64,000 nucleotides of DNA from Thunnus maccoyii (taxonomy: Eukaryota > Chordata > Actinopteri > Scombriformes > Scombridae), in assembly GCF_910596095.1 (NCBI RefSeq), contig NC_056547.1, positions 30,693,647 to 30,757,646 of the forward strand, written 5' to 3'. The notes beneath the pieces were generated by a model. It did not search any database, was not told where the DNA came from, and worked only from the letters and a program-made list of their open reading frames with translations. The position numbers and the translations under genes were made by a program. Shown here piece after piece: positions 23,197-33,795 of this stretch; the first letter of the stretch is position 1; every line of letters starts with the position of its first letter.

Positions 23197-23363
23197 GCAT
23201 TGACCCGAGCAGCAATGTTCTCCCACGCCGTCTCCCTGTCTTTTGCAGCTGCAGCGGTGTTGCACTTCTTTCTGAAAACATGCTCAAACTCCTCATATGA
23301 GCGAATTAAGATTTCTAGTTCTAGTGGGGTGAAAAACGCAGCCCTCCTCTTACCCGTTGCCAT
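23197..23363 (-). pseudogene. Harbinger Myb/SANT-like protein, first exon
   Basis: Read on the minus strand from ATG at 23363: MATGKRRAAFFTPLELEI..., then a SANT-type 'LIRSYEEFEHVFRKK' helix and 'RETAWENIAARVNA'. It ends at a good splice donor (|gtaagt at 23196-23191). Harbinger elements encode such a DNA-binding helper that recruits the transposase. Later exons are not seen. Confidence 0.65.
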
Positions 23364-23576
23364 GGTGATTCGTTGAATCGGGGCTCCATTTATGCTGGCT
23401 TTTTATAGTTGTGGTGCACGCGCTTAACTCCAGGTGAAACTACTCCGAGTTGATTAAACTGACTCAAATCAGCTGTTCTGGAACTGGAAACTCAGACTTT
23501 CCTATCTCAGAGTAGATCAACTCAGAGTTCAGGATTAGACTCAGAGTTTGTTGAACCTGCTTTGTGAAACGGACCC

Positions 23577-24650
23577 CAGGTCTAGACCATACTCTTTAAT
23601 TTACAGAGAAAGAGACCCAACAATTCCCCTGTCAGCAAGCACTTGGCGACAGCAGTAAGGAAAAACTCCCCTGTAACGAGAAGAAACCTCAAGCAGAACC
23701 CAGCTCTAGGTGAGTGGCCATCTGTTGACTGGGTGGGTTGACAGAGAGAGAAGGGGGTGGGGACACAGAGAAGCAGAGCAACAACAGCAGCAGCAACAAC
23801 AACAACAGATACATGACTAGCAACAACAAACAGCAGCAACAGCAGGAACAGCAGGAGAAGGACAAGAGAAGGACACCCCCACGTCAGCGTGGTTCATGGG
23901 GTGTCCTGCGGATGAGAAAGCACAAAGAACTCCAGGGAAGAAACCAAGTTAGTAACATGCATTAACGGTAAATTAATACATACAGATGGAGAAGAAGAGA
24001 GAGGAGCTCTGTGCATCAGTGGAAGTCCCCCGGCAGTCTAGGCCTGTAGCAGCATAACTAAGGGCTGGTCCAAGGCGAGCTTGGTCGGCCCTAGCTATAA
24101 GCTTTATTAAAAAGGAAAGTGTTAAGCCTGCTCTTTAACATAGAGAGGGTGTCTGCCACCCGGACCAAATCTGGAAGATGGTTCCATGGGAGAGGGGCCT
24201 GATAGCTGAAGGCTCTGCCTCCCATTCTACTTCTGGAGACTCAAGGAACCACCAGTAAGCCTGCATTCTGGGAGCGCATGCTCTAGTGGGGTAATAGGGT
24301 ACTATGAGCTCTTGAAGATATGATGGTGCCTGACCATTAAGAGCTTTGTAGGTGAGAAGATGGATTTTAAATTCAATTCTGGATTTTACTGGAAGCCAAT
24401 GCAGCGAGGCTAAGATGGAAGAAATATGACCTCTTCTTCTAGTTTTTGTCAGTACACATGCAGCTGCATTCTCAAGGATCTTAGAGAGAAATGGAAGATT
24501 AGATATGGGTCTATAGTTGGCTAAGATGCCTGAATCGAGAGTAGGCTTCTTAAGAAGAGGTTTAATGACAGCTACTTTAAAGTAAACAAGGATAAAAACT
24601 GAAATAACAATTTTTGGTGTCAAATAAAGACTGAATGTCATTGTGCGCAT
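23577..24650 (-). mobile_element. L2 LINE (minus strand), 5' part of the interrupted copy
   Basis: Minus-strand frame 24650-24135 reads RT block 'KPLLKKPTLDSGILANYRPISN' and 'LPFLSKILENA'. It jumps directly to the ORF2 tail 'VLTKTRRRGHISSILASLHW', so the RT core is deleted as in the other copies. The 3'UTR continues to 23577 and, past the Harbinger insertion, to 21005. The open frames at 23738-23965 are chance frames. Confidence 0.82.
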
Positions 24651-25982
24651 CTTAAAGCTGCACTAATCAATATTTATTATAGTAACAATGACTCAAATGA
24701 CTATGTGTAATGTGAAAGGTGTTGCTTGAAACTTGAAACTTGAAAAGCAGGCCTACAAATAAAGCCAATATGCAAAGTGGGAGGGGTTACTTTGGACAGC
24801 TTGAGTTCTAGAAGTAATTCCCTTCTTTTTTCAAAAGAAACTTTTTTTTTTGTTACACCAAAGGGGTGTAATAACAATTGTCATACAAAAACAGTAAAAC
24901 AAAAAAAGTAATGCCATTCATTTACCGGAGCTCCGCCAAAACAGAACCTGTCCGACTGCAGAGCAGAGCTGTAGTCGGACAGGTTCAGTAATGGCTCCGG
25001 TTAGACTGTAATTTAACATTTTAAAACAAGATTTTATCAGCTGATAACTGCAGGAACAGACAGCTGGAGATTCGAAGAGCAGCAGGGCGAGATGCAAAGA
25101 GGATTTCTGTTGTTTTTGTGGCTGCCAGCTCTGACTTCTGGCTTATTTAAATGTCGTTGCACTGTTTGTCCTCGTCTCATTATTATTATTATATGTCACT
25201 GAGCAACTCCTGCGTTTCTGCCTAACAGAGCCACGTCAAGTTGTGCTGACTGTCATGAAAAAAAGGAAAAATTGAGTCCATGCACATGAAACAATAAATC
25301 ATATGACCATTTCATGAATTGCCATGAGTCCGGGTTATGAAATGTCAGTGCAGAAATACCAAAGACATGTTTGAGGTTAATTAGAAACAGTGTCTCCATA
25401 ATATGGTGGGCTAAATGGCTAAATGTTTTTTTGCATTATGATTTTATGTACAAAAAATTGTGTTGGCCAATACATCATTACGTAACTTTTAAAAAATCTC
25501 AAATATCAATATTAATATTGGCATCAGCAAAAAAAATCTGGTATCTGTCAGGCTATAATCATGATGTAAAATGTGAGATGCAGTGGGTACCAAATGTAAT
25601 TGGTATCTCTGTGTTCAAGGATAAACCTGTTTTTTGGAATACTGTTTATGATCATATTGACTATAAATTGAAAATGTGGCATTGAGTATATCTACTGAAA
25701 GCTAAATGCTTAGCCAACAAATTTCAACTGTTTTTTTTTTTATTCTATTTTTTGTTGTTGTTCCAACATTGCCATGTAAAATGGCAGAGACGAAAGATGA
25801 AAAATGCCCTGACATCCACTACAAAGGACATACTATGAAAAAGAAATAAGCAATGATTTTGAAAAAAAGAGAGAGAGAGAAGATTTAATCTGATGATAAC
25901 ATTATTTTTTCTGGGACTCAGGAGGATATCAACTTTATAAATATAAAAATAAATAATGTCAGATAAATAATATGTTAGATAT
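24651..25982. other. No gene; contains a strong hairpin
   Basis: No exon recognised. The first part (from 'aaagctgcactaatcaatattt') looks like the edge of a teleost MITE centred on the hairpin at 24925-25000. The open frame at 25371-25685 has no recognised similarity. Confidence 0.45.
24925..25000. repeat. Two-tier inverted repeat (hairpin)
   Basis: Outer CCGGAGC (24925-24931) pairs with GCTCCGG (24994-25000). Inner GAACCTGTCCGACTGCAG (24944-24961) pairs with CTGTAGTCGGACAGGTTC (24969-24986), 17 of 18 matched with a 7-bp loop. Confidence 0.85.
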
Positions 25983-27571
25983 ACAGTGCTGCTTGAAAGT
26001 TTGTGAATTCTTTAGAATTTTCTGTATTTCTGCATAAATATGACCTAAAACGTGATCAGATATTTACAGAAGTCCTAAAACTAGATAAAGAGAACCCAAT
26101 AAAACAAATGAGACAAAAAAATCATTTTTCCATTTTTTTCATTTATTTATTGAGGAAAATTATCCAATCTTACATATTTGTGAAAGGCAAAAGTATGTGA
26201 ACCCTTGCTTTCAGTAACTGGTGTGACCCCCTTTTGCAACAATAACTTCAACCAAACATTTCCAGTAACTGTTTATCAGCTCTGCACATCAGCTTGAGGA
26301 ATTTTAGCCCATTCCTCCTTACAGAACAGTCTCAACTCAGGGATGTTGGTGGGCTTCTTTGCATGTACTGCCTGCTTCAGGTCCTTCCACAGCATTTTTA
26401 TAGGATTAAGGTCAGGACTTTGACTCGGTCATTCCAAAACATGATCTTTCTTTTGTTCTAACCATTCTTTGGTAGAACGACTTGTGTGTTTAGTGTTGTT
26501 GTCTTACTGCATTACCTACTTTCTGTTGAGCTTCAGTTCACAGACAAATACCTTGACATTTTCTTGTAGAATGTGCTGGTACAACTCAGAACTCATAGCT
26601 CCTTCAATGACTGCAAACTGTCCTGGTCCAGAGGCAGCAAAGCAGCCCAAACCATGATACTACTACCACCATGTTTCACAGATGGTTTAAGGTTCTTATG
26701 CTGGAATGCAGTGTTTGTTCATCACCAAACATAACGCTTCTCATTCAAGCCAAAAAGTTCAATTTTGATCTTGTCTATTCACAGAATATTTTTCTAATCA
26801 TCTTCTGGCTTATCCACATGATCTTGAGCGAACCGTAGATGGCAGCAATGTTCTTTTTGGAGGGAAGTGGCTTTTTTCCTTGCAACTCTGTCATGCACAC
26901 CATTGATGTTCAATGTTCTCCTGATGGTGGACTCATGAAAATTGACTGTAGCCACTGCAAGAGACACCTTTAGTTTCCTAGACATTACCTTGGGGTCCGT
27001 TGTGGCCTCCCGGACTATTACATGCCTGCTCTTGGTGTGATTTTTGTTGTTCAACCACTCCTGGGGAAGGTAACAATGGTGTTGGATATCTTCAATTTGT
27101 ACACGATCCAAACTCAAACTCTTTAGAAATGGTTTTGTAACCCTTTGCAGCCTGGAGAGTATCAACAACTCTTCTTATAAGGTCCTCAGAAATCTCAATC
27201 TCTCAATCTGATTGAGCCATGACACACTTCCACAAACCTGTGTTGTGAAGCGTAGACTTTGACAGTGAAGACCCAGATTTCTTTTTCTTTAAATAAGGCA
27301 GGGCCTCCCAGACTCACACTTGATTGTCATCCCATTGATTGAAACACCCAACTCTAATTTCCCCCTCAAATGAAATGATAATCTTAGAGGTTCACATGCT
27401 TTTGCCACACACAAATATGTAACATTGGATAATTTTCTTCAATAAATAAATGAAAAAGATGAAAAAAATGGGGTTTTTTTGTCTCGTTTGTTTAATTGGG
27501 TTCACTTTATCTATTTTTAGGACTTGTGTAAATATCTGGTCACGTTTTAAGTCATATTTATGCTGAAATAT
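25983..27571 (-). mobile_element. Tc1-like transposon with long inverted repeats
   Basis: The left end is TACAGTGCTGCTTGAAAG. The first 180 bp (e.g. 'ctgcataaatatgacctaaaac', 'agtcctaaaactagataaagagaaccc') reappear inverted at about 27430-27571, so the terminal repeats are long. The right copy stops at 'gctgaaata', losing its outermost 40-45 bp. The transposase runs on the minus strand. Stops and frameshifts make it inactive. Confidence 0.8.
26794..27168 (-). pseudogene. Tc1-like transposase, N-terminal DNA-binding part
   Basis: 124 codons open. It includes the helix-turn-helix segment and the linker 'HVIVREATTDPKVMSRKLK', 'NFHESTIRRTLNINGVH' and 'HLRFAQDHVDKPEDD', typical of Tc1 transposases just before the first catalytic Asp. 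The DDE part follows towards 26,300 in other frames. Confidence 0.75.
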
Positions 27572-27985
27572 TTATTTATCTTGCTTACAGATTTATTACT
27601 TACTTTCTCCCCCTAAAAACTTAAAATCCAAACCAGAACCCTTGGTACAGTAGCCATAGTATGGAGACTATGGACTATTTACCATTTTATTACTTTATAT
27701 TCTCTATTGTTTATTTTTTTCCCTTTGTCAGCTATGTTATTCTCTCATTTTCTTGTCTTAATCTCAGTGTCTTAAGCACAGCACTGTCAACTACCCTGTA
27801 TGTCTGTATATGGGAAGTGCCATAAATATTAAGTTGCTTTCAGTACCACTAGTATTAACTGCATCAACTACTACTGCTCCTGCTATTGCTACCACTATTA
27901 AAACCAAATATGGGTGACAAGAGAAAGGAAAAACCATCATAAACATCTTGGTAAAATGTTGTTCCACCACTAGCCTCCAGAGCTG
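27572..27985. other. No gene recognised
   Basis: AT-rich; no feature identified. Confidence 0.5.
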
Positions 27986-28175
27986 TTTCAGTGTGTGTGT
28001 GTGTGTGTGGAACACAATTGGAGGAATGAACAGCATTCTTCCAAAAGATCTTCCTCCATTGGTTTTTTTAATGGTGGTAGTGGAGAGTGCTGTCCAACAC
28101 AGTACTCAAAAATCTCCCATAGGAGTTCAGTTTGAGATCTGGTGACTGTGAAGGCCATAGCATATGATTCACATC
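27986..28175 (-). mobile_element. Fragment of a Tc1-derived mini-element
   Basis: In reverse it reads the same transposase C-terminal block as the copies at 42.7 and 49.0 kb ('tatgctatggccttcacagtcacc', 'cactctccactaccacc', 'gaagatcttttggaagaatg'). Only the C-terminal third remains. A (GT)n microsatellite lies at its edge (27992-28009). Confidence 0.6.
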
Positions 28176-29060
28176 ATTTTAACACTCATCAAACCAGTAA
28201 TAGTATCTGTCCATTATGTCTGAACGTTATCATATATGGGTTTATTTCTAATCACAACTAAAGTGACTAAAACATATTAAAAATAAACAATAGTAGCTTA
28301 TAACTGTTGGAACACATGAAGATTTAATTAAAATCCTGTGGTACTCAATGGACAGAGGTGTTAAACTCCTGTGCTGTCAGCCCTTAGAATACATTTGCTT
28401 GCAGTGCCGCCATGTGGAGAAACCAGAAAATGGAAACAACTGTGACAGAAAGGGGATGAGGAAAATAAAGCAATATGGCCCTTTACATCCTATAAGGAAA
28501 GAGAAGGAAGGAGAGGAGATAAATGAGACACACCTGTGAGCCGGGAGAAGGGAAAAACTGACAATAGCAGCATGGAGGAGAGCAGAGAGGTGAGAATGAA
28601 CGGGAGGAAATCAGTAAACCAAATTGAACTTATTCAACTGCCTCTTTGGACAGCCTTAACAATGGATATGGGGTATATATATAGTTTGGTTTAACCTATT
28701 CAACTGAGTAAACTTAACTGAAACAGATTTAATTTGTGTGAACGACAGACTTTGAGTTAGCTTCCTTATTGTATTTGAGTGCTCTGTTTGTCTTGACAAT
28801 GATTTGGTTTCAATAACATTTAGTTGATGAAGATGCTTTGGGTAAATGGTGTTTTTTCCCCCCATGTGGTATACCTTTGTAGCTAGGGTAATAGGCTAAC
28901 TTGGATTATCTTGGATTAAGTTACTCATGTGTATATATACATTTTTTTTCCTTAAAAAACAACAGGGTTTATTATTCTCCTATCTGGCACTCGACAATTT
29001 GTATTTTAAATAACTATTTCAGTTCCCTACACTAAACAACTGCATTGTGAAATGTTGTTG
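28176..29060. other. No gene recognised
   Basis: The 63-codon frame at 28348-28539 has no recognised similarity. No exon signals seen. Confidence 0.5.
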
Positions 29061-32000
29061 TGTTTTGTACGGAAGCCCTGAAAGGCAGGCGAGGAAAAAA
29101 AAATTCTGGAGTTCCAATTTCTAAGTCTGATCTAAATTCTTTTCTCTCTTGTGTTTATGAGTAAAGAACAAGTGAAAAAAGGTTTTGCCAGGATAATCTT
29201 TCTGAGTTCCATAAGAAAAAAAAAAAGTTTTGCCAGGATAAAACAGGAAAGTTTTATTTTCCACCTGTGAAAATAGGGGGATTTTTTTTTCTGCCAGGAT
29301 CATTTTTCTAAGTTTTTTTTTTTTCATGTGTGAAAGTAGCAGGTGATTTTTTTTTCTCTGGATTTTGCTTAGTGTTTGTTGTTGTAATACTCATTTCAGC
29401 CACAAGGGGCCACAAGTGCACCACTACTCCATGTTCTAAATAGGACTGAAATCATTCATGTTTTCTTCCAGGTGAGTTTTCATAGGTACAAAAGGTTTCA
29501 AAAGGTACATATTGTGTATTAGCAAGTTATGTAACATGACTGTCGTTAATCTGCCGTTAGCGTTAGCTATACTGACGTTAGCCATTACCCCCGAAGTGGG
29601 ATATCGGCTGTTAGCGCGCTAGTTAGCAGGCTAACAACTGCATAGCTAACGTTTGTTTACTGTAACGTTAGTCATCTTAACGGAGACACTTCGCCCCTTA
29701 TGAGTGGGCTGTTTTACAAATAAAGATTAAAAAATAAAAAACTTATGAGTGGAACATTTGGACACTTGCAAAGGGAATAGGATAACTTTGTACATTTAAT
29801 CATAGCTATAAACAACAGAATAAGCACTCTGAATACATTTTGATTTTGGCACTTTAGTTTAATATGGTTGTTATTCATATAAGGAGGAGGTCATGTAAGG
29901 TTTATAAGCTTTGTTTATTTATTTAATGAATAAAATACTTAACAGCCACTATGACTGAATAATGCTGTCTTGTTTTACAGAGGGCAGAATGAGACCTACA
30001 CACTGTTGGGGAGAAATTCAAACCTGATCAGCTGTGCGTAGGTAAGGTGTTATAAAGTATGACCCAAACATTTTGGAGCAATGAGCTAAGCTTGATTCTG
30101 TTGGCAGATGAAAGTGCTCAGAGAGAAAATAAGAATGTGTTGTTAGTCTTACCTCATGAATACTTTCATGTGAAACACAGTTAGGATTGTACAATGTGCA
30201 GTGCATTAAAAAAAAAAGACCAAATTTCAGCTCACTCTCTCAATACATTATAATCATACTTCTCACTGTCAGTTGTGAATTTTCCCTTTCCCTTTGTTTG
30301 CCATTATATATGATATATAATTATTGCAGATTGGAGTAGAGTCATTTAATTTGAATGAATCATTCTTTCTCTTGATAAAATCTAGGAGAAATACAGTGAG
30401 CACAACTTAAGGGTCTAAGCACACCTGAAGGCTCCACTGTACCTGAACCTGATCAGATGAGGACATGACAAGTTTCCAGCTTTTCAGTGTTGTCAGAGTT
30501 GTACCTATAATTTTGGAGGACATAATCACTGTATGATCAGTAAATAAACATGAATAATAAAAACAGATTAAGGCTGTTGTTTTTATTAGACTGTATACTA
30601 TACTTATATATTTAGAATCTAAACTTTAGATGTTGAAGTTCACGTGCCTATAAGTAGCATTGGATGTATGGTTTTTGTTAACGTGAATGTTGCAACAAAT
30701 GTTTGCCAGAGAAATGTAAAAGAAATTGCCAGAAACTGTTGCAAACAATAGAAACCACAGGTGCCACACTTTTTTACCACACGTTGTTACAAAACGTTGT
30801 TACAACTGTTTGACAGAATGACTAGCACTTTGCTATTAAACTAGTCTTCATGTGAAAATAGAGGAGTTTGCTGTTTGCTGCAACACCAAAAGCTTGCCAC
30901 AACTGTTTACTCTTGTAAATGAAGCTTTCTAACAACTGATTCACCCAGAAGGTTATCTTATGCTACCAATGCACCTTTAGGTGAGTTAATCTGAAAATTG
31001 GTAATTAATTCAGTGTTGTGACTGCAACATGCCAATTAGGTACAACAACTGATACTATTGGTCTGATAAAAACAACAAGCAAAATATGTGCTATTATACA
31101 TGTTTATTAGTTGATCATATTACACAAGCTTTTCAGTATAACATTCAGAAGAAATGATACAAATTTAAATTCAGCAATATTTTATTTACTAAACCAAAAT
31201 GCAATATACAATTAATCAAAAAAGGTCAGAAATTAAACTATCTGGGATATCTAAGGGTAGTGGGCAACACGGCAACATGGGAAACAGCAGGAAAAAAAAA
31301 CTTCTACAAATGAAATGCAGAAACAGTTTTCACATGTTATATTTCATAAAAATCTTCATATGACAAATGATTTGATCATGAGCAGTAGGTCGAGCAACAG
31401 ACAGATAAAAATTAACTCTTTTATACTGCAGACATCCCTGTGTTAAGTCATGGGGTTTTAGGATTGTGAAGCATCAACCACCTATAGTCTTTTCAAAATC
31501 ATAGGCCATCTTGCTTTAAGGGGCAGTACACCCAAAATTAAAAACAATGTTTTGTCCACCATACCCAGAGCACTATCTATCCATCTAGATTGTTTTGATG
31601 TGATTCGCCTAGTTTTGGCGATATCTCCTGTTACTCTAATACAATGGACTTGAATGGCGCTCAGTTTGTGGCACTCAAAGCACCAAAGAAATTCATTTGA
31701 AAACTCAAAGGCAATGTCTTGTTTGATAGGGACTATTTTTTACCGAAGTACACCTCTATTCATTATTATAGGGGGTAAATTTGGAGAGAAAACAGTCCCT
31801 ATATGAAACTGTATACTGTACTTAGTATTACAAAAACAAAAACAAAAACTTAGAAAAATGATCCAGGCGGAAAAAAAAATCACCTGCTACTTTCAGGGAT
31901 GATGGAGAGAAAAAACAAAAAAACAACAACTTAGAAAAATGATCATGGCAAAAAAAAAAAAAAAAAATCACCTGATTTCACAGGTGAAAAAAAGAAAACT

Positions 32001-32203
32001 TAAAAAAATGATCCTTTTTAGCCTGGCAAAACTTTTTTTTCCACCTGTTTCACAGATGAAAAAAGACCTTTTTTTACTTACTCATAAACACAAGAGAGAA
32101 AAGAATTTAGATCAGACTTAGAAATTGGATCTCCAGAAATATTTTTTTTTCTTGCTTGCCTTTCAGGGCTTCCGCAGTTTTGCTCTCAGGGCCACCGTAC
32201 AAA
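29061..32203. mobile_element. 3.1 kb fold-back-like element with long, internally repetitive inverted repeats
   Basis: The left arm (about 29061-29345) and right arm (about 31840-32203) are inverted copies. Both read TTTGTACGG, then GGAAGCCCTGAAAGGCAGGC/AAGC, then 'tctaagtctgatctaaattcttttctctcttgtgtttatgagtaa'. Inside each arm are imperfect tandem units of about 70-80 bp built on 'gccaggatcatttttctaag' plus 'cacctgtgaaa'. The left arm lacks about 29 bp next to the tip that the right arm keeps (GTGGCCCTGAGAGCAAAACT). No transposase frame is recognised between the arms; the interior holds 'cgttagc' rich DNA (29540-29660) and a MITE-like piece. The architecture suggests a non-autonomous DNA transposon; the family is unknown. 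Confidence 0.6.
31514..31800. mobile_element. Partial MITE-like repeat, similar type to 3151-3733
   Basis: 'cTTTAAGGGGCAGTACACCC' followed by a 'ccatctagattgttttgatgtg', 'ggcgatatctcctgttac', 'caatggacttgaatggc' series matches a common teleost interspersed repeat. The right end is missing where the fold-back arm begins. Confidence 0.4.
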
Positions 32204-32695
32204 TCTGGCCTGAACACCACCAAGCTGGCCAGCGGGGCTCAGCAGAGGTTAGAGGATAGGTGTTGAGGGACCACAATAGTTTTGGTATTAGATCAATTTA
32301 AATGTGAATAAATGTAAATACATTTACGGTGAAATTTAAAGAAAGCCTGCAATACCACTACAAGGCATGCCCCATCTTATATGTGAATGACCCTCCGCGG
32401 GCATTCTGGCTTTCATCTGTTTCTCATTCTGGCATTCTTATTTTCTTTCAACTGTTCAAATCTATGTCACACTAGCTACTTCGAAGGAAAAAAGAACTTT
32501 GAAGGAAAAAGTAACTTTGAAGAATAAGATATGATGTTAAATGAGCATTTAAGGCGCAGAATTTGCATAAAGAATGAAGAGTATAACTAATTATTGACAG
32601 ATCAAAACAACCTGTGATTTAAAAAAAAAAGATTTTTGCAAATGATAGTTTATCACATCATTAAATTTATATGTTTTATAAGAAGAAAATAAGAA
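32204..32695. other. No gene; flank between fold-back element and provirus
   Basis: AT-rich and not similar to the U3 of the 3' LTR at 39.58 kb. The 5' LTR of the provirus is therefore not continued here. Confidence 0.5.
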
Positions 32696-32707
32696 AACAA
32701 GAAAAAA

Positions 32708-32803
32708 AATTCGACTTAAACTTTGATACTTCGGATCCAGTCTCCATTATTTAAAGGTCATTGAGAAGAAATTCTTTTCACAAATTGGCGCCCAACGTGG
32801 GGC
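32708..32803 (+). promoter_or_regulatory. 5' U5 remnant and primer binding site (tRNA-Lys)
   Basis: TTCGACTTAAACTTTGATAC... repeats the last 70 bp of the 3' LTR (40016-40085). It is followed by TGGCGCCCAACGTGGGGC (32786-32803), the 18-base complement of the tRNA-Lys1,2 3' end that primes minus-strand synthesis in several retroviruses. A 5-base gap separates U5 and primer site, slightly more than usual. The homology to the 3' LTR begins only around 32696, near its poly(A) signal. Confidence 0.85.
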
Positions 32804-33299
32804 CCCAATAGCTGTTCTCCTCTGGAAGCAACGGGACTGAAAAAGATCCTGCATGAACACAACCAAAGACCTTCGCCATGGAGTTCTTAAAACCCCGTTT
32901 TGGCAAAGAAGGCCAGGACCAGCTGAGAGAGGAGACAGTGACAGAGTCAACCAAAGAAGGAGATGGACTGAAGGACCCCGCAAAGAAGGTTATGATAAAT
33001 TTTAATTACTGATCAGTTAAATCTAAGTCAGGGACTTATGGTTATAAGTGATACCTAGGTCAGGGACCTAGAAGGGAATCCTAAGTCGAGGACTTAGAAG
33101 CTAATGTCTTTGGAACAACAACTGGGAAAACTAATCCCTAAGGCCTGAGTAATCAAAAAGACGTCTGGAGAAGTCGGGAACTTCGCAGGATAGTGTTATT
33201 TGTGGGTCCAGGACTCAACAAGTAATACGGGGAGTCTGGGACTCCAGGAGTCTGGGAATCCGGTAAAATCATGATTTAGTGTTTATTTATATATCTAAA

Positions 33300-33354
33300 T
33301 AAATAGATGCATAAATAAATAAATAGATGCATAAATAGATGCATAAATAAATAA

Positions 33355-33413
<59 letters not shown>

Positions 33414-33470
33414 TTACTTTATTAATCCCCCAAAATTCAAATTGTCAAGAGCTCATCAAAATATAAAATA
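33300..33470. repeat. (GATA)n microsatellite with LINE-type 3' tail, inserted in the viral leader
   Basis: ATAAATAGATGC units give way to about fourteen GATA repeats (33355-33411). These are followed by 'ttactttattaatcccccaaaattcaa', the inverse of a teleost RTE/Rex-type LINE terminus. A small LINE insertion after proviral integration is the likely source. Confidence 0.6.
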
Positions 33471-33795
33471 AATAAATATAATCTATACATATATTAAATA
33501 TATATCATAAGTATTGTGATTAAAGGGTTTTATTGTACATGGTAGTTATTAACAGTGTCTCAGCAAAATGAAAACCAGACAAGGGTAACCTTACGGTGTC
33601 AACAAATTGTCTGGGGACCGGAAACCTAGTGGTGTCAACAAAAGTCTACATTTCACTGATTGGACCAGTTGCTCGGGTGAACTCCATACAAACTGGTTGG
33701 CTGTTAAGGGGAAAACAAGGAAATTAAATAGTTTTAAATTAAAAATAAAAAAGGTACCACAAAAAAAAAGAAAAAGAAGAGAAGAGACCTCTACA

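Larger units (their letters stand above)
21087..23576. mobile_element. PIF/Harbinger transposon, decayed
   Basis: The terminal inverted repeats are GGGTCCGTTTCACAAAGCAG on the left and, as reverse complement, GGGTCCGTTTCACAAAGCAG on the right. They are flanked by CTG (21084-21086) and CAG (23577-23579), consistent with a 3-bp target duplication bearing one substitution. Subterminal 'actcagagt' motifs repeat at both ends. It carries the two genes typical of the superfamily in broken form: a HARBI1-like transposase start (+) and a Myb/SANT-like partner (-). An L2 copy (21225-22198) is inserted near the left end. Confidence 0.85.
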
